Shown: positions 1-10,864, counted from the first letter of the stretch. The stretch is DNA of 64,000 nt from Rosenbergiella australiborealis (GCF_018494035.1 NZ_JABBFO010000009.1:1-64000); one strand, 5' to 3'. Notes: generated by a model not told the origin, from the letters alone. Made by a program: numbers and translations.

Positions 1-23
1 CGTATCGTGCTTTGCCGTGTCAG

Positions 24-79
24 TGGATGCGCATTATAGGGAGTTCCGCCGAGAGCGCAAGGGATTATTTAAAAAAAAA
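24..79 (-). promoter_or_regulatory. rRNA operon P1 promoter (firing off the left edge)
   Basis: Read on the minus strand there is a -35 box TTGCGC (60-55), a 16-bp spacer and a perfect -10 TATAAT (38-33). The GC-rich discriminator and the run CACTGACACGG after it match the start region of E. coli rrn P1 promoters; the likely start is the A at 24. An A/T-rich tract at 61-79 sits where the UP element lies. The 16-bp spacer is typical of rrn P1. In E. coli rrnB follows murI in the same direction, so a 16S rRNA gene is expected just outside the window. Confidence 0.85.
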
Positions 80-96
80 TGCTGACCGATTAAAAT

Positions 97-972
97 TCAT
101 GCTTTTCGCTCATTATTTGCGAGAATTTCTAACCTTTCAAAGCCATATTCACTTAAAACAGGCAAAAGTAACGTTGTTTTTGGGTCTTTGACCGTACAAA
201 AAGCAACGTTATGTTGCTTAACCAAGGGAGCCGACTTACCTTTGCCCAACAGGAATACTGCACGACGGGCAATCGCTGCACCGGAATCAACAAAGCAGGT
301 TCCCTTTGGAAAAACTTGCTGGAGTTCTTCTTTTAATAATGGGAAGTGAGTACACCCTAAAATTATCGTATCCGGTATGATTGTAAGTTGTAGCCATTCT
401 TTCACTGCATCATAAACAGCTTGAAGACTTACCTTTTCCCGACGAAGCTTACGTTCAGCCAGTTCCACTAGTGAAGAGGCCCCTAGCATTTCTATCTGGC
501 AGTCTGTGGCGAACTGCTTAATAAGGGCATACGTATATTCGCGTTGAATGGTTCCTCTCGTTGCAAGAAGCCCTATCACACCATTTCTCGTCATTTGTGC
601 TGCTGGTTTAATCGCTGGTACCACGCCGATAATCGGAAAATCAAAAGTATCACGAAGTCGAGGCAATGTTATTGTGCTTGCGGTATTACACGCTACAACG
701 ACGAGATCAATCGTATAACGTTGTGCCATTTGTTGAGTGATCTGTATAACCCGCTCAATAATGAATGACTCTTCTTTAGTTCCGTAAGGAAATCCATCAT
801 TGTCAAAAACGTAAAGGTAGCATGCAGCAGGTAATAGCTTTACGATCTCGCTGTAAACGGAGAGTCCACCAACGCCTGAATCAATAATGAGTATTGTGGG
901 AGACATTATCTCGGTTACAGATTGCTGTTCTAAAGAATGTTGCATTGGGATAACCATTTTTTTCTCGTGCAC
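97..972 (-). CDS. murI: Glutamate racemase
   Basis: MurI converts L-glutamate to D-glutamate for peptidoglycan in the cytoplasm. The 291-aa product has the racemase motifs with both catalytic cysteines, Cys95 in VACNTAST and Cys207 in GCTHFP, and the substrate-binding DSGVGG near residue 31. E. coli MurI is 285 aa and equally long at both ends. The first codon of the frame is GTG at 972; ATG codons at 957 and 906 are alternatives, so the start is uncertain by a few residues. It is divergent from trmA, and an rrn promoter lies right after its stop. E. coli btuB, which normally overlaps murI, is absent. Confidence 0.95.
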   Translation of the reverse strand: MHEKKMVIPMQHSLEQQSVTEIMSPTILIIDSGVGGLSVYSEIVKLLPAACYLYVFDNDGFPYGTKEESFIIERVIQITQQMAQRYTIDLVVVACNTASTITLPRLRDTFDFPIIGVVPAIKPAAQMTRNGVIGLLATRGTIQREYTYALIKQFATDCQIEMLGASSLVELAERKLRREKVSLQAVYDAVKEWLQLTIIPDTIILGCTHFPLLKEELQQVFPKGTCFVDSGAAIARRAVFLLGKGKSAPLVKQHNVAFCTVKDPKTTLLLPVLSEYGFERLEILANNERKA

Positions 973-1102
973 GCCTGATTATGTTCACCATGATACCACT
1001 CTCAGCTCTGTTAACTCAGTAGTCGATAACGATAGAAACTGGACATCAAATCTAGAATCCCTACAATTCATCACTGATCAGGCTCTTTTATAGGTTCACT
1101 TT

Positions 1103-2203
1103 ATGACTCCGGAACATCTCCCAATAACGCAATACGATTCTCAACTGACTGAAAAACAGCAACACCTCAGCCAGTTATTGTCACCCTATCAACATCCAGA
1201 AATTGAAGTTTTCCGTTCACCTGTGAGTCATTACCGTATGCGCGCGGAGTTTCGTCTTTGGCATGAAGGTGACGAGTTGTATCACATCATGTTTGATCAA
1301 CAGACAAAGTCACGTATTCGTGTTGATCAGTTTCCGGCCGCCAGTGAGTTAATTAATCAACTGATGCCAATCATGATTGAAGCGATTAAGCAGGACCCGG
1401 TACTTCGACATAAGATCTTCCAAATTGATTATCTTACGACTTTGAGTGGTGAGGCTTTAGTGACCTTACTTTACCACCGCCCATTGCATGATGATTGGGT
1501 AGCTGCAGCGAGTCAGTTACGTGATAAATTACGGCAATCAGGTTTTACCCTCGATATTATCGGCCGAGCGACAAAGACTAAAATCGTCCTAGATAAAGAC
1601 TATATAGAAGAAACCCTCAACGTTCATGGCGAAACTCTTATCTATCGCCAAGTGGAAAATAGCTTCACACAACCAAACGCCGCGATAAATATTTCCATGC
1701 TTGAGTGGGCACAAAAAATTACCCAAGATTCGACTGGTGATCTTCTTGAGCTTTATTGTGGTAATGGAAATTTCTCCATCGCATTAGCGAAGAATTTCGA
1801 GCACGTTCTTGCCACTGAAATTGCAAAGCCCTCTGTAGAATCAGCGCAATACAACATTGCCGCCAACCAGGTTAAAAACGTACAAATTATCCGCATGTCA
1901 GCGGAAGAATTTACGCAAGCAATGCAAGGCGTAAGAAAATTTAACCGACTAAAAGGGATTGATTTACAGTCATACAATTGCGAAACCATTTTTGTCGACC
2001 CACCCCGTAGTGGATTGGATGAGCAGACCCTTAAAATGGTACAGCAATACCCGCGTATCCTTTATATATCTTGTAATCCCGAAACGCTGTGTGAAAACCT
2101 TTCTGTCCTTACAGAAACTCATACTATCTCGCGTGTCGCTCTATTTGACCAATTCCCCTACACTCATCATATGGAATCTGGCGTTCTTCTTACACTACGA
2201 TAA
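1103..2203 (+). CDS. trmA: tRNA (uracil-5-)-methyltransferase
   Basis: TrmA makes 5-methyluridine at position 54 of the T-loop of tRNAs using S-adenosylmethionine. The product is 366 aa, the same length as E. coli TrmA. The nucleophile Cys324 sits in ISCNPETL and the general base Glu358 in HHMESG, both at the E. coli positions; the SAM-binding motif is [12 protein letters not shown] near residue 213. It is divergent from murI across 130 bp and convergent with fabR. The ATG follows a purine-poor leader, but no other start fits the family length. Confidence 0.97.
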   Translation: MTPEHLPITQYDSQLTEKQQHLSQLLSPYQHPEIEVFRSPVSHYRMRAEFRLWHEGDELYHIMFDQQTKSRIRVDQFPAASELINQLMPIMIEAIKQDPVLRHKIFQIDYLTTLSGEALVTLLYHRPLHDDWVAAASQLRDKLRQSGFTLDIIGRATKTKIVLDKDYIEETLNVHGETLIYRQVENSFTQPNAAINISMLEWAQKITQDSTGDLLELYCGNGNFSIALAKNFEHVLATEIAKPSVESAQYNIAANQVKNVQIIRMSAEEFTQAMQGVRKFNRLKGIDLQSYNCETIFVDPPRSGLDEQTLKMVQQYPRILYISCNPETLCENLSVLTETHTISRVALFDQFPYTHHMESGVLLTLR

Positions 2204-2211
2204 AATTATGG

Positions 2212-2232
2212 AGCCCTATTATTTATAGGGTT
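2212..2232. terminator. Small hairpin between convergent trmA and fabR
   Basis: AGCCCTAT (2212-2219) pairs with ATAGGGTT (2225-2232), including one G-U pair, around a 5-nt loop. There is no T-run, so this is a weak bidirectional terminator candidate. It touches the fabR stop codon. Confidence 0.4.
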
Positions 2233-2876
2233 CATCCTTCATGCTCTTCGTTATACATCGCCAACCGCTCTTGTTCCCGACGATACCAATAGTATGCCCC
2301 CTTAGAAATCATCCTAAGTTGCAGCACTAGACGCTCCTCAAGCAGCCGACGATGAGCAAGATCAATATCTAAAGCCTCAGCTCCGGCGCTGAAAACAATG
2401 GTGACCATCGCTTCAGCTTGTGCTTCAGTGAAACTTCTCGGCATATGATTTTCGAGTTCTAAATAATCGGCTAACTCAGCAATAAAGTGTTGAATTTCTC
2501 TAGCGACCGCGGCACGAAACGCTGATGAGGTACCTGAGCGTTCACGTAACAAAAGCCTAAAGGCATTTGGATTATTACCGATAAACTCCATGAAGGTCGC
2601 AACAGAGGTACGAATAATACTGCCACCTTTGGCAATACGCTGTCGTGCTTGACGCATGAGTTGACGTAACATCAAACCGCTTTCATCAACCATCGTCAGA
2701 CCGAGTTCATCAACATCTTTAAAGTGTCGGTAGAAAGAGGTTGGCGCAATGCCTGCTTCACGAGCGACCTCTCGTAAACTTAAGCTAGCAAAACTTCGTT
2801 CGGCACTGAGTTGGCTAAATGCAGCCTCAACAAGCGCTCGTCTTGTCCGTTCTTTTTGCTGCGCTCTAACGCCCAT
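2232..2876 (-). CDS. fabR: TetR-family repressor of unsaturated fatty acid synthesis
   Basis: FabR represses fabA and fabB in response to the saturated/unsaturated acyl-ACP balance. The 214-aa protein from MGVRAQQ aligns end to end with E. coli FabR (215 aa), with the TetR helix-turn-helix at about residues 32-51 ([19 protein letters not shown]). I prefer the ATG at 2876 because AAGG lies 8 nt upstream; the in-frame ATG at 2900 has no visible ribosome-binding site. A half palindrome AGCGTACA at 2923-2930, like half a FabR operator, lies in the fabR-sthA gap and may mean autoregulation (weak). E. coli yijD, normally cotranscribed behind fabR, is missing. Confidence 0.94.
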   Translation of the reverse strand: MGVRAQQKERTRRALVEAAFSQLSAERSFASLSLREVAREAGIAPTSFYRHFKDVDELGLTMVDESGLMLRQLMRQARQRIAKGGSIIRTSVATFMEFIGNNPNAFRLLLRERSGTSSAFRAAVAREIQHFIAELADYLELENHMPRSFTEAQAEAMVTIVFSAGAEALDIDLAHRRLLEERLVLQLRMISKGAYYWYRREQERLAMYNEEHEG

Positions 2877-3067
2877 GACTTCTGCCTTTTTATCTTTCAT
2901 GATAAGACTATACCAAAGTTTCAGCGTACAGCGGGGGAAACATTATTACGCTCTGTTACTTAAATTTTTGCGTAGAAATGCGGAAAAATCGTTTTGCCAT
3001 TTAGCTAATATCGTGGAGATGTTAGAATCAGGTTGTAAAAATGTATAGAGATATAGGACATATGGGT

Positions 3068-4468
3068 ATGAAAAAGTCTTTTGATTACGACGCCATTGTC
3101 ATTGGTTCAGGACCTGGTGGTGAAGGTGCAGCAATGGGCCTCGTTAAGCAAGGTGCCCACATTGCTGTGGTAGAACGCTATCACAATATTGGTGGTGGCT
3201 GTACGCACTGGGGAACAATTCCTTCTAAAGCATTACGTCACGCCGTAAGCCGTATCATTGAATTTAATTTAAATCCTCTCTACAGCGACCATACTCGTTT
3301 ATTACGCTCTTCGTTTTCCGATATCCTTAAACATACTGAAAATGTCATTCAGCAGCAAACGAATATGCGCCAAGGATTTTACGAAAGAAATCACTGTGCG
3401 TTATTCCAAGGTGATGCACGATTTATTGATGCGCATACACTTGAACTGACCACCCATGATGGCTCTGTTGAGCTGTTAACCGCAGAAAAATTCGTCATTG
3501 CCTGTGGTTCACGCCCTTACCATCCAGATAATATCGATTTTACCCATCCGCGCGTCTATGATTCCGACTCCATCTTAGGATTAAAACATGAACCGAATCA
3601 TGTGATTATCTATGGTGCAGGCGTGATCGGCTGCGAATATGCGTCTATTTTTCGGGGATTAGGGGTAAAAGTTGACTTAATTAATACTCGTGACCGCCTG
3701 CTCGCTTTCTTAGATCAAGAGATGTCAGATTCACTCTCTTATCACTTCTGGAATAATGGCGTTGTCATCCGCCACAATGAAGAGTTCGAGAAAGTAGAAG
3801 GCACCGACGATGGGGTTATTATGCACCTTAAGTCGGGTAAAAAGATGAAAGCCGACTGCTTACTATTTGCCAACGGACGTACCGGTAACACTGATACACT
3901 CTCCTTAGAAAATGCGGGACTTGAAGCCGACAGTAGAGGCTTAATCAAGGTCAACAATATGTATCAAACCCAGCAACCCCACATCTTTGCGGTGGGTGAC
4001 GTCATTGGCTACCCAAGCCTAGCGTCTGCCGCGTATGATCAGGGGCGTATTGCTGCACAAGCTATTATAAAAGGCGCGGCAACAGCGCACTTAGTTGAAG
4101 ATATTCCCACTGGGATTTACACTATTCCAGAAATCAGTTCTATTGGGAAAACTGAGCAACAGCTAACCGCAATGAAAGTTCCTTATGAGGTAGGGCGCGC
4201 TCAATTTAAACATTTAGCGCGCGCACAAATCGTTGGCATGAATGTCGGGAGTCTCAAAATTCTTTTCCACCGTGAAACAAAAGAAATTTTGGGTATCCAC
4301 TGTTTCGGCGAACGTGCGGCTGAAATTATTCATATCGGACAAGCCATCATGGAGCAAAAAAATGGTGGTAATACAATTGAATATTTCGTAAACACCACCT
4401 TTAACTATCCAACGATGGCTGAAGCCTACCGTGTTGCCGCGCTGAATGGCTTAAATAGACTGTTTTAA
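3068..4468 (+). CDS. sthA: Soluble pyridine nucleotide transhydrogenase
   Basis: SthA is an FAD enzyme that re-oxidises NADPH with NAD+ in the cytoplasm. The 466-aa product matches E. coli SthA in length. It has the FAD motif GSGPGG at 13-18, a second dinucleotide fold near residue 180 ([11 protein letters not shown]), and the C-terminal dimer domain of pyridine disulfide reductases. Only Cys45 of the usual redox pair is present (GGGCTHWGT), as is normal for SthA. ATG 3068 gives the family length, with AGGA 9 nt upstream; ATG 3062 and 3041 are possible but less likely. Its last 18 bp overlap the end of convergent oxyR. Confidence 0.97.
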   Translation: MKKSFDYDAIVIGSGPGGEGAAMGLVKQGAHIAVVERYHNIGGGCTHWGTIPSKALRHAVSRIIEFNLNPLYSDHTRLLRSSFSDILKHTENVIQQQTNMRQGFYERNHCALFQGDARFIDAHTLELTTHDGSVELLTAEKFVIACGSRPYHPDNIDFTHPRVYDSDSILGLKHEPNHVIIYGAGVIGCEYASIFRGLGVKVDLINTRDRLLAFLDQEMSDSLSYHFWNNGVVIRHNEEFEKVEGTDDGVIMHLKSGKKMKADCLLFANGRTGNTDTLSLENAGLEADSRGLIKVNNMYQTQQPHIFAVGDVIGYPSLASAAYDQGRIAAQAIIKGAATAHLVEDIPTGIYTIPEISSIGKTEQQLTAMKVPYEVGRAQFKHLARAQIVGMNVGSLKILFHRETKEILGIHCFGERAAEIIHIGQAIMEQKNGGNTIEYFVNTTFNYPTMAEAYRVAALNGLNRLF

Positions 4469-5368
4469 TACATCAGCAGGCAGTGCATACATATGTGCAC
4501 TTATCGCCTCTGCAAGTTGCTCATAGCGACTACGCAGGGGCGAACCAGGACGATAGATCAGCGCGATAGTACGTTGAGGTACGGGTGACTCACAGCCGAT
4601 GTAACAAACGCCATCCCGCTCCCTTTCGCTCGGAATTGCCAATGCTGGCATGAGGGTGACCCCGCTTCCGGCAGCAACCATATTGCGTAGTGTTTCCAGG
4701 CTAGTAGCACGAAAATGTGTATCTTCATTCGCTCCGGCTTGAAAGCATATCCCCATTGCTTGATCACGCAGACAATGACCATCTTCCAACATCAGTAATT
4801 TTTCACCGGAAAGATCAGACATAGGGATAGTTTGACGCTGACACCAAGGATGATCACTGTACACCGCTAATTTCATTGGCTCATCGAATAGAGGTACTTC
4901 AATAAAGGCTTCAGACTCTTTGACCAGAGCCATGATTGCACAATCTAATTTACCGCTATCCAATTGGGCTAAAAGCTGATGAGTTTGCGCCTCGTGCAGA
5001 TACATCTCAAGTTTTGGAAAACTTTTGTGTAGCATCGGGATGATGTGTGGCAGGAGATAAGGACCAACTGTCGGGATCAACCCAATATGTAAAGGTCCCG
5101 ACATAGTTTCACCCTGCTGACTCGCCATTTCCTTTAAAATTTTTACTTCACGCAATACCGTTCTTGCTTGGTCAACAAGAAGTAAACCCGCTTGGGTGAA
5201 TAATACTTTGCGACTGGTTCTTTCAAGTAACATCACTCCCAACTCATCTTCTAACTTACGAATTTGGCCACTTAAAGTCGGTTGGCTGACATGACAAGCA
5301 TCAGCAGCTCGTCTAAAATGACGATGTTCTGCCAGAGAAACAAGATATTCCAGATCACGGATGTTCAT
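4451..5368 (-). CDS. oxyR: Hydrogen peroxide-sensing LysR regulator OxyR
   Basis: OxyR activates peroxide-defence genes when Cys199 and Cys208 form a disulfide. The 305-aa protein from [10 protein letters not shown] has the same length as E. coli OxyR. The winged helix-turn-helix covers residues 1-60 and the redox loop [12 protein letters not shown] carries both cysteines. The ATG at 5368 follows GGAAGGG, a good ribosome-binding site; an upstream in-frame codon at 5410 would run into the shared promoter and is rejected. It is divergent from the peroxiredoxin fusion with an OxyR site between, so autorepression and target activation are expected. Its 3' end overlaps sthA by 18 bp. Confidence 0.98.
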   Translation of the reverse strand: MNIRDLEYLVSLAEHRHFRRAADACHVSQPTLSGQIRKLEDELGVMLLERTSRKVLFTQAGLLLVDQARTVLREVKILKEMASQQGETMSGPLHIGLIPTVGPYLLPHIIPMLHKSFPKLEMYLHEAQTHQLLAQLDSGKLDCAIMALVKESEAFIEVPLFDEPMKLAVYSDHPWCQRQTIPMSDLSGEKLLMLEDGHCLRDQAMGICFQAGANEDTHFRATSLETLRNMVAAGSGVTLMPALAIPSERERDGVCYIGCESPVPQRTIALIYRPGSPLRSRYEQLAEAISAHMYALPADVLKQSI

Positions 5369-5386
5369 TAATACCCTTCCTTCATG

Positions 5387-5450
5387 ATAGGTCGTAACGA
5401 TAGGTAGCATAGCAACGAACGATTAGCCCTATCAAGGAATGTCTTATACT
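5387..5450 (+). promoter_or_regulatory. OxyR operator and -10 of the peroxiredoxin promoter
   Basis: Four tetrads sit exactly 11 bp apart: ATAG (5387), CGAT (5398), ATAG (5409), CGAT (5420). The known OxyR consensus is ATAG-N7-CTAT-N7-ATAG-N7-CTAT, so 14 of 16 key bases match with perfect spacing. A -10 box TATACT lies at 5445-5450, and the -35 position (about 5422-5427, ATTAGC) is poor, as expected for an activator-dependent promoter with OxyR bound next to it. Confidence 0.75.
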
Positions 5451-5497
5451 ATTAGCACATCAAAACAGCTAACCTATATTAAATAGTGGAGTACAGC

Positions 5498-6232
5498 ATG
5501 CCATTAGAAAACCAAGAAGGTAAGAACGTCCCACAAGTGACTTTTCACACTCGCCAGGGCGACAAGTGGGTCGATCTGACCACTGATGACTTATTCAAAA
5601 ATAAAACTGTGATTGTTTTCTCTTTACCAGGTGCATTCACACCGACCTGTTCTTCAAGCCATCTACCGCGTTACAACGAGCTGCACAGCGTATTTGCTGC
5701 ACATGGCGTTGATGACATTCTTTGTGTATCAGTTAACGATACTTTCGTTATGAATGCATGGAAACAAGATCAACACGCTGAGAAAATTACCTTTATTCCA
5801 GATGGTAATGGTGATTTCAGCCGTGGTATGGGCATGCTGGTCGGGAAAGACGATTTAGGCTTCGGTGAGCGTTCATGGCGTTACTCTATGCTGGTACGCG
5901 ATGGTAAAATTGAAAAAATGTTTATCGAACCAGACCAACCAGGTGACCCGTTTGAAGTCTCTGATGCTGACACTATGCTGAAATACTTAGCACCAGATCA
6001 CAAACTACAAGAATCTGTTTCAATCATTACTAAGCCAGGCTGCCCATTCTGTGCAAAAGCCAAACAGCTACTGCAAGATAAAGGTCTGCAATACGAAGAA
6101 TTAGTCTTAGGGCAGGACGCGACTACTGTGAGCTTACGCGCAATCACTGGTCGTTCTACCGTGCCACAAGTGTTTATCGGAGGCCGCCATATTGGAGGCA
6201 GTGACGATTTAGAAAAGCACTTCGCAGTATAA
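5498..6232 (+). CDS. Hybrid peroxiredoxin-glutaredoxin (Prx5-Grx fusion)
   Basis: This is a glutathione-dependent peroxidase that carries its own reductant domain, known from Haemophilus influenzae and other bacteria. The 244-aa protein has a Prx5 domain at about 1-165 with the peroxidatic Cys51 in [12 protein letters not shown], and a glutaredoxin domain at about 172-244 with Cys182-Pro-Phe-Cys185 ([11 protein letters not shown]) and [12 protein letters not shown] 5498 has GGAG 8 nt upstream; a GTG at 5486 in frame is less likely. It is divergent from oxyR behind a good OxyR operator, so peroxide induction is very likely (inference). E. coli has the OxyS sRNA in this position instead. A strong terminator follows. 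Confidence 0.95.
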   Translation: MPLENQEGKNVPQVTFHTRQGDKWVDLTTDDLFKNKTVIVFSLPGAFTPTCSSSHLPRYNELHSVFAAHGVDDILCVSVNDTFVMNAWKQDQHAEKITFIPDGNGDFSRGMGMLVGKDDLGFGERSWRYSMLVRDGKIEKMFIEPDQPGDPFEVSDADTMLKYLAPDHKLQESVSIITKPGCPFCAKAKQLLQDKGLQYEELVLGQDATTVSLRAITGRSTVPQVFIGGRHIGGSDDLEKHFAV

Positions 6233-6266
6233 ATTATTATAAGAAGATGTAAGCCACACCAGGGAT

Positions 6267-6296
6267 AGCGGACGAATTTTCGTCCGCTTTTTTTTT
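6267..6296 (+). terminator. Rho-independent terminator of the Prx-Grx gene
   Basis: AGCGGACGAA (6267-6276) pairs with TTCGTCCGCT (6279-6288), a perfect 10-bp stem with a 2-nt loop, followed by a T-run to 6296. The T-run overlaps the argH stop codon on the other strand. Confidence 0.92.
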
Positions 6297-7668
6297 AAGC
6301 TAATCGAGCTAACGCTTGCTCAATGGCATAGGTGACCTGCTCACGGGCAACACCACCTTTAGCATTACGTTTATCCAAACAAGACTGTAAAGAGAGTAAC
6401 GGATAAACATCTTCTTCAATAGCATTGCTAAATTGCTTAAAGTGCTCGAGTGAAAGCTGTTCAAGCGGAACACCCTGCTTAATGGCTGCGACCACCACTT
6501 CACCTACAATATGATGAGCTTCACGGAAAGGGACACCCTTCGCGACGAGATAGTCAGCTAATTCTGTCGAGTTCGCATAACCTTGTTCTGCGGCTTCTTT
6601 GCAACGTGCAGTATTAAGCTGAATATCTTCCAACACTAAGCAGCTCATGTGCAAACACTCTAGCCACGTATCAAGAGCGTCAAAGAGTCCTTCTTTATCT
6701 TCTTGCATATCTTTGTTATATGCCAGAGGGATACCTTTTAGCGTCATCATCATCCCGGTCAATGCACCTTGTACGCGACCACATTTACCGCGAATAAGCT
6801 CTAGAGCATCCGGGTTCTTTTTCTGCGGCATCAATGATGAACCTGAAGTGACTTTATCTGATAATTCAATGAATCCCGCTTCACCAGAATTAAAGAAAAT
6901 CATATCTTCAGCAAAGCGCGATAAATGCATCATACTAATAGAAGCATGACTCATCAGCTCTAACGCATGATCGCGGTCAGACACTGAGTCAAGACTGTTA
7001 CGCGTCGCACTGGCGAAACCTAACCACTCTGCTAATTGTTCGCGATCGATAGGATAAGCCGTTCCTGCGAGCGCACCACAACCTAACGGGCTAACATCAA
7101 GACGCTTTAAGGCGTCCTCAAGGCGACTTTCATCGCGGGCTAGCATCTCGGTATAGGCCAAACACCAATGTGCAAAGGTGATAGGTTGTGCCCGTTGTAA
7201 ATGGGTATAACCAGGCATAACGACATCTTGGTGCTGAGAGGCAGTTTCCACTAATGCACGTTGTAGTGATCGTACGGCCGTTATCAGTTCACTGACTTGA
7301 AATTTACACCACAACTTTAAATCCGTGGCGACTTGATCATTGCGACTCCGTCCGGTGTGTAGCTTTTTCCCTAAAGCACCAACTTTCTCGATGAGTTGAC
7401 CTTCCACCCAACTATGAATATCTTCTGCATCACTTTCGAGAATTTGCATTGGGTTTTCACGCACTTCATTAAGTAATGTCGCCAGTGCTTGCTCAAGATG
7501 CTGTTGCTCTTCAACCGTTAGTACATTAACGGTCACAAGTGCTTTTGACCATGCAACCGAGCCGATAATATCCTGCTCAGCTAAGCGATAATCGAAACGT
7601 AATGAATCGTTGAAATGTTTGAACCGCTGATCGGCTGCCTGCGTGAACCGTCCGCCCCACAATGCCAT
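6295..7668 (-). CDS. argH: Argininosuccinate lyase
   Basis: ArgH splits argininosuccinate to arginine and fumarate, the last step of arginine synthesis. The 457-aa product equals E. coli ArgH in length and has the fumarase/aspartase signature [11 protein letters not shown] and the [12 protein letters not shown] region. ATG 7668 follows GGGAGATTT; a longer in-frame start at 7713 would add 15 residues with no family support. It is last in the minus-strand argC-B-G-H series, 67 bp after argG. Confidence 0.97.
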   Translation of the reverse strand: MALWGGRFTQAADQRFKHFNDSLRFDYRLAEQDIIGSVAWSKALVTVNVLTVEEQQHLEQALATLLNEVRENPMQILESDAEDIHSWVEGQLIEKVGALGKKLHTGRSRNDQVATDLKLWCKFQVSELITAVRSLQRALVETASQHQDVVMPGYTHLQRAQPITFAHWCLAYTEMLARDESRLEDALKRLDVSPLGCGALAGTAYPIDREQLAEWLGFASATRNSLDSVSDRDHALELMSHASISMMHLSRFAEDMIFFNSGEAGFIELSDKVTSGSSLMPQKKNPDALELIRGKCGRVQGALTGMMMTLKGIPLAYNKDMQEDKEGLFDALDTWLECLHMSCLVLEDIQLNTARCKEAAEQGYANSTELADYLVAKGVPFREAHHIVGEVVVAAIKQGVPLEQLSLEHFKQFSNAIEEDVYPLLSLQSCLDKRNAKGGVAREQVTYAIEQALARLA

Positions 7669-7735
7669 GGTAAATCTCCCGAAAATAGATGATAAGGTGG
7701 CCACTCTGGCCACCTAAAAGCAAGGTATTGAAAAC

Positions 7736-8944
7736 TTATTGTTGTTTTAATGCCCGGATACGTGAAGAGAGTGAATAAAGACGAATGAATCCTTCCGCAT
7801 GGCTGTGATCATACACTTCATCTTCACCAAAGGTTGCAAACTCTTCGGAATAAAGGCTGTTCTCAGATTTCTTCTTAATTGCTGTCGCATGGCCTTTATA
7901 TAAACGTACCACAACCTCTCCGTTAAGGCCTTCGGCTAACGATTCAGCGGAAGCTTGTAATGCCTTACGAATAGGAGTGAACCAGCGACCATCATAAACA
8001 ACATAGGACATTTCTAAGCCAAGCTGTTCACGCCATTTGAAACTATCGCGGTCTAAAACAAGCTGCTCAACGGCACGTAATGCGTTGACCATAATAGTGC
8101 CACCCGGCGTTTCATAACAACCGCGTGATTTCATTCCCACTAAACGGTTTTCAACAATATCAATACGGCCAACACCATGTTTTGCGCCAAGAATATTCAA
8201 TTTCTCTAACGCTTGGAATGGGCTTAATCTTTCACCATTCACCGCAACCACTTTACCTTTCTCAACCGTAATCGTTACTTCTTCAGGCTGATCAGGCGCA
8301 TCGATAGGGTCAACAGTCCATACCCAGCAATCCTGATTTGCAGCATTAGCCGGGCTTTCTAATACGCCACCTTCGGTGGAGATGTGCCATGCATTCTCAT
8401 CACGGCTATAGATTTTTTCTAAACTCGCAGTCGTCGGGATATCGCGTTGCTTGAGGTAATCTAATAACGCTTCACGCGAGCGTAAATCCCATTCACGCCA
8501 AGGTGCGACAACTTTTAATTGAGGTGCTAGCGCGGCATACGTACTTTCAAAACGAACTTGGTCATTACCCTTACCTGTCGCGCCGTGACATAGAGCATCT
8601 GCTCCCACTTTTAATGCCACTTCAACTTGCGCTTTAGCAATGATAGGACGAGCCATCGAAGTTCCTAACAAGTAGGTTCCTTCATAAAGAGCACCGGTTT
8701 GTAGAACTGGGTAAACATACTCACGGATAAATTCTTCACGCAGATCAACGACGTGACATTCAGTTGCCCCAGATTGTAATGCTTTTTTCTCTACGCCTTC
8801 CAGATCGGCAGGATCCTGTCCAACATTAGCGACAAAAGCAACAACCTCACAGCCATAATTCTCTTTCAACCAAGGAATAATCGCCGAGGTGTCTAAACCA
8901 CCTGAATAGGCTAAAACGATTTTATTGATATTTTGAGTTTGCAT
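7736..8944 (-). CDS. argG: Argininosuccinate synthase (~400-aa type)
   Basis: ArgG joins citrulline and aspartate at the cost of ATP to give argininosuccinate. The 402-aa protein begins with the N-type ATP pyrophosphatase loop [10 protein letters not shown] at 12-21 and has [13 protein letters not shown] near 120. E. coli K-12 has a different 447-aa ArgG encoded away from the other arg genes; this shorter form lies inside the arg cluster, as in Erwinia, Serratia, Yersinia and Vibrio. It sits 27 bp behind argB and is probably cotranscribed from the argC promoter under ArgR. Confidence 0.96.
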   Translation of the reverse strand: MQTQNINKIVLAYSGGLDTSAIIPWLKENYGCEVVAFVANVGQDPADLEGVEKKALQSGATECHVVDLREEFIREYVYPVLQTGALYEGTYLLGTSMARPIIAKAQVEVALKVGADALCHGATGKGNDQVRFESTYAALAPQLKVVAPWREWDLRSREALLDYLKQRDIPTTASLEKIYSRDENAWHISTEGGVLESPANAANQDCWVWTVDPIDAPDQPEEVTITVEKGKVVAVNGERLSPFQALEKLNILGAKHGVGRIDIVENRLVGMKSRGCYETPGGTIMVNALRAVEQLVLDRDSFKWREQLGLEMSYVVYDGRWFTPIRKALQASAESLAEGLNGEVVVRLYKGHATAIKKKSENSLYSEEFATFGEDEVYDHSHAEGFIRLYSLSSRIRALKQQ

Positions 8945-8971
8945 TATAGATCCTTGAAAATATTCTTTAAT

Positions 8972-9748
8972 TTACGCAACAATCCGCGTACCAATGGCAA
9001 GGCCATTAAATAAGTCTGGCAGTTTTTCAGCATGTCGCCAACTGGCAACATCGACGGGTCTGCCCAACGAGCGTGCCGCATCCAGTGCTGCATTAACTTT
9101 AACAATCATCCCATCAGTAATCACACCTTGATTGATGAGGGTCTCTGCCATTTGCGCCGACATCAGATCAATTTTTTGCCCTTTTCCATCAAGAATACCA
9201 CTGACATCAGAAAGGAGAATTAAATCTGCGCCCAACGCTGACGCCAAGGCCGTAGCCGCTTGATCGGCATTGACGTTCATCAGAAGTCCCTCATCGGTAA
9301 TACCGATAGAACTGATAATCGGCAAATAACCTGCGGCTAAAAGCGTGTGTAAAAGTGCAGGGTCGCCAGCACTTGCTTTGCCAACATGGCCTAATGACTC
9401 ATCCAGCTGCGTGACTTGAGCTATATTGCCATCACCCAAGGATAATCCCACAGCGGAAATCGCATATTTCTTTGCCCAAGCTAATAGCGTTTTATTCGCC
9501 GTCCCTGCTAAAGCGCCAGTAATGATATCAATTTGGTCAGCCGGAGTAACACGTAATCCATTTTGTTTTTTAACAGGAAGATTAAGTTGACTCATTAACT
9601 CGTCGACTAAACACCCTCCGCCATGAACAATCACTAAAGGTCGCTGATGTTGATGACGATAAAGCTGTAATGCATCGAAGAGCCGAGCTAGCGCTTCTTC
9701 ACTATCTAAAAGAACGCCACCTAATTTAATGATTAATGGATTTACCAT
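8972..9748 (-). CDS. argB: Acetylglutamate kinase
   Basis: ArgB phosphorylates N-acetylglutamate, the second step of arginine synthesis. At 258 aa it matches E. coli ArgB from [11 protein letters not shown] to the C-terminus. Visible motifs are the kinase KLGG (residues 8-11), VHGGG (40s, oxyanion loop) and VNADQAA near the ATP site. It follows argC by 15 bp and precedes argG by 27 bp, so translation is likely coupled within one operon. Confidence 0.97.
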   Translation of the reverse strand: MVNPLIIKLGGVLLDSEEALARLFDALQLYRHQHQRPLVIVHGGGCLVDELMSQLNLPVKKQNGLRVTPADQIDIITGALAGTANKTLLAWAKKYAISAVGLSLGDGNIAQVTQLDESLGHVGKASAGDPALLHTLLAAGYLPIISSIGITDEGLLMNVNADQAATALASALGADLILLSDVSGILDGKGQKIDLMSAQMAETLINQGVITDGMIVKVNAALDAARSLGRPVDVASWRHAEKLPDLFNGLAIGTRIVA

Positions 9749-9763
9749 AGTAATGGACTCTTC

Positions 9764-10768
9764 TTAAAGTAAAGAAAGGGTAGGCGAATAATTAAAACGG
9801 ATATTCAAACATTGTATTGCCTGTGATGCCGCACCCTTTAACAGGTTATCTTCGACACTCACTAAAATCAGATGCTTACCTTCTACAGCAAAACCGATGT
9901 CGCAAAAAGGAAGACCAATTACGCCTTTCAAAGCAGGCACCCCCTCATCGTAGAATCTAACAAGAGGTTGGTTATCGTAAGCCTGATGAAAAATCGCAAT
10001 AATTTCCTCACGGGAAACAGCAGTTTTTAACTGACAAGTAATCGTCTCAGAAATACCGCGAGGAAAATCGCCTAAATGCGGTGTAAAGATAACGGGAATA
10101 CCCAAATGCGTCGCGATTTCAGGTTGATGGCGATGTGTAAAAATCCCATAAGGTTGTAAGCTAACTTCACATAAACTCGTCTTTAATGAAGCTTTACGCC
10201 CAGCCCCACTTACACCACTGGTCGCATTAATCACTGGCCAGAAATCAGTATTAAGTAATTGACGGTCTAATAAGGGTTTAAGTGCTAATTGTGCTGCCGT
10301 AGGATAACATCCAGGTACTGCAATAAGCTGCGCATCTTGGATCTTTTCCGCCTGCCATTCAGCCAAACCATAAACAGCTTTAGCTAACCAATCAGTATGC
10401 TGATGGGTAAAGCCATAATAGCGGGTATAGAATTCAGGATCGTTAACACGGTAAGCGCCTGAAAGGTCGAAGACCGTACAACCGGCCTTAAGAAAAATAG
10501 GTGCTAAATCATGACTCACTTCATGAGCGGTAGCTAAAAACACAACATCATGTTGCTCAGCCAATGCCTGTGGATCACTCATACCTTGTAAGACGAGATC
10601 AACGCGACCTTTGAGTTGAGGATAAAGATCTGATAATAATTTACCCGCATCTTCACTTTTTGCAGATACCGCTATCGTAGCAAGGTTAACTTCAGAGTGA
10701 CGATTCAGGTAGGTTGCCAGTTCCGCACCGGCATAGCCGCTAGCGCCAACAATCAATGCATTCAACAT
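9764..10768 (-). CDS. argC: N-acetyl-gamma-glutamyl-phosphate reductase
   Basis: ArgC reduces N-acetylglutamyl phosphate to the semialdehyde with NADPH. The 334-aa product has the same length as E. coli ArgC. The NADP-binding loop is GASGYAGAE at 8-16 and the nucleophile is Cys154 in VPGCYPTA, at the E. coli position. It is the first gene of the minus-strand argCBGH operon and is divergent from argE across a 160-bp region that holds two ARG boxes. Confidence 0.97.
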   Translation of the reverse strand: MLNALIVGASGYAGAELATYLNRHSEVNLATIAVSAKSEDAGKLLSDLYPQLKGRVDLVLQGMSDPQALAEQHDVVFLATAHEVSHDLAPIFLKAGCTVFDLSGAYRVNDPEFYTRYYGFTHQHTDWLAKAVYGLAEWQAEKIQDAQLIAVPGCYPTAAQLALKPLLDRQLLNTDFWPVINATSGVSGAGRKASLKTSLCEVSLQPYGIFTHRHQPEIATHLGIPVIFTPHLGDFPRGISETITCQLKTAVSREEIIAIFHQAYDNQPLVRFYDEGVPALKGVIGLPFCDIGFAVEGKHLILVSVEDNLLKGAASQAIQCLNIRFNYSPTLSLL

Positions 10769-10864
10769 TAGAAAAGACCTTTCTTAGCTCTCGTAAACAG
10801 GTGCGGGTTAAGTTGCTACTTTCCCTTGAATCGTGAATAAATCATTGTCATCACGACACTCAAT

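Noticed and set aside
973-1102. Possible cobalamin riboswitch before trmA or murI
   Set aside because: No B12-box-like sequence or multi-stem leader fits in 130 bp, and btuB is absent.
5369-5497. OxyS sRNA divergent from oxyR
   Set aside because: The gap is occupied by the OxyR site and the leader of the Prx-Grx gene; no OxyS sequence or terminator is present.
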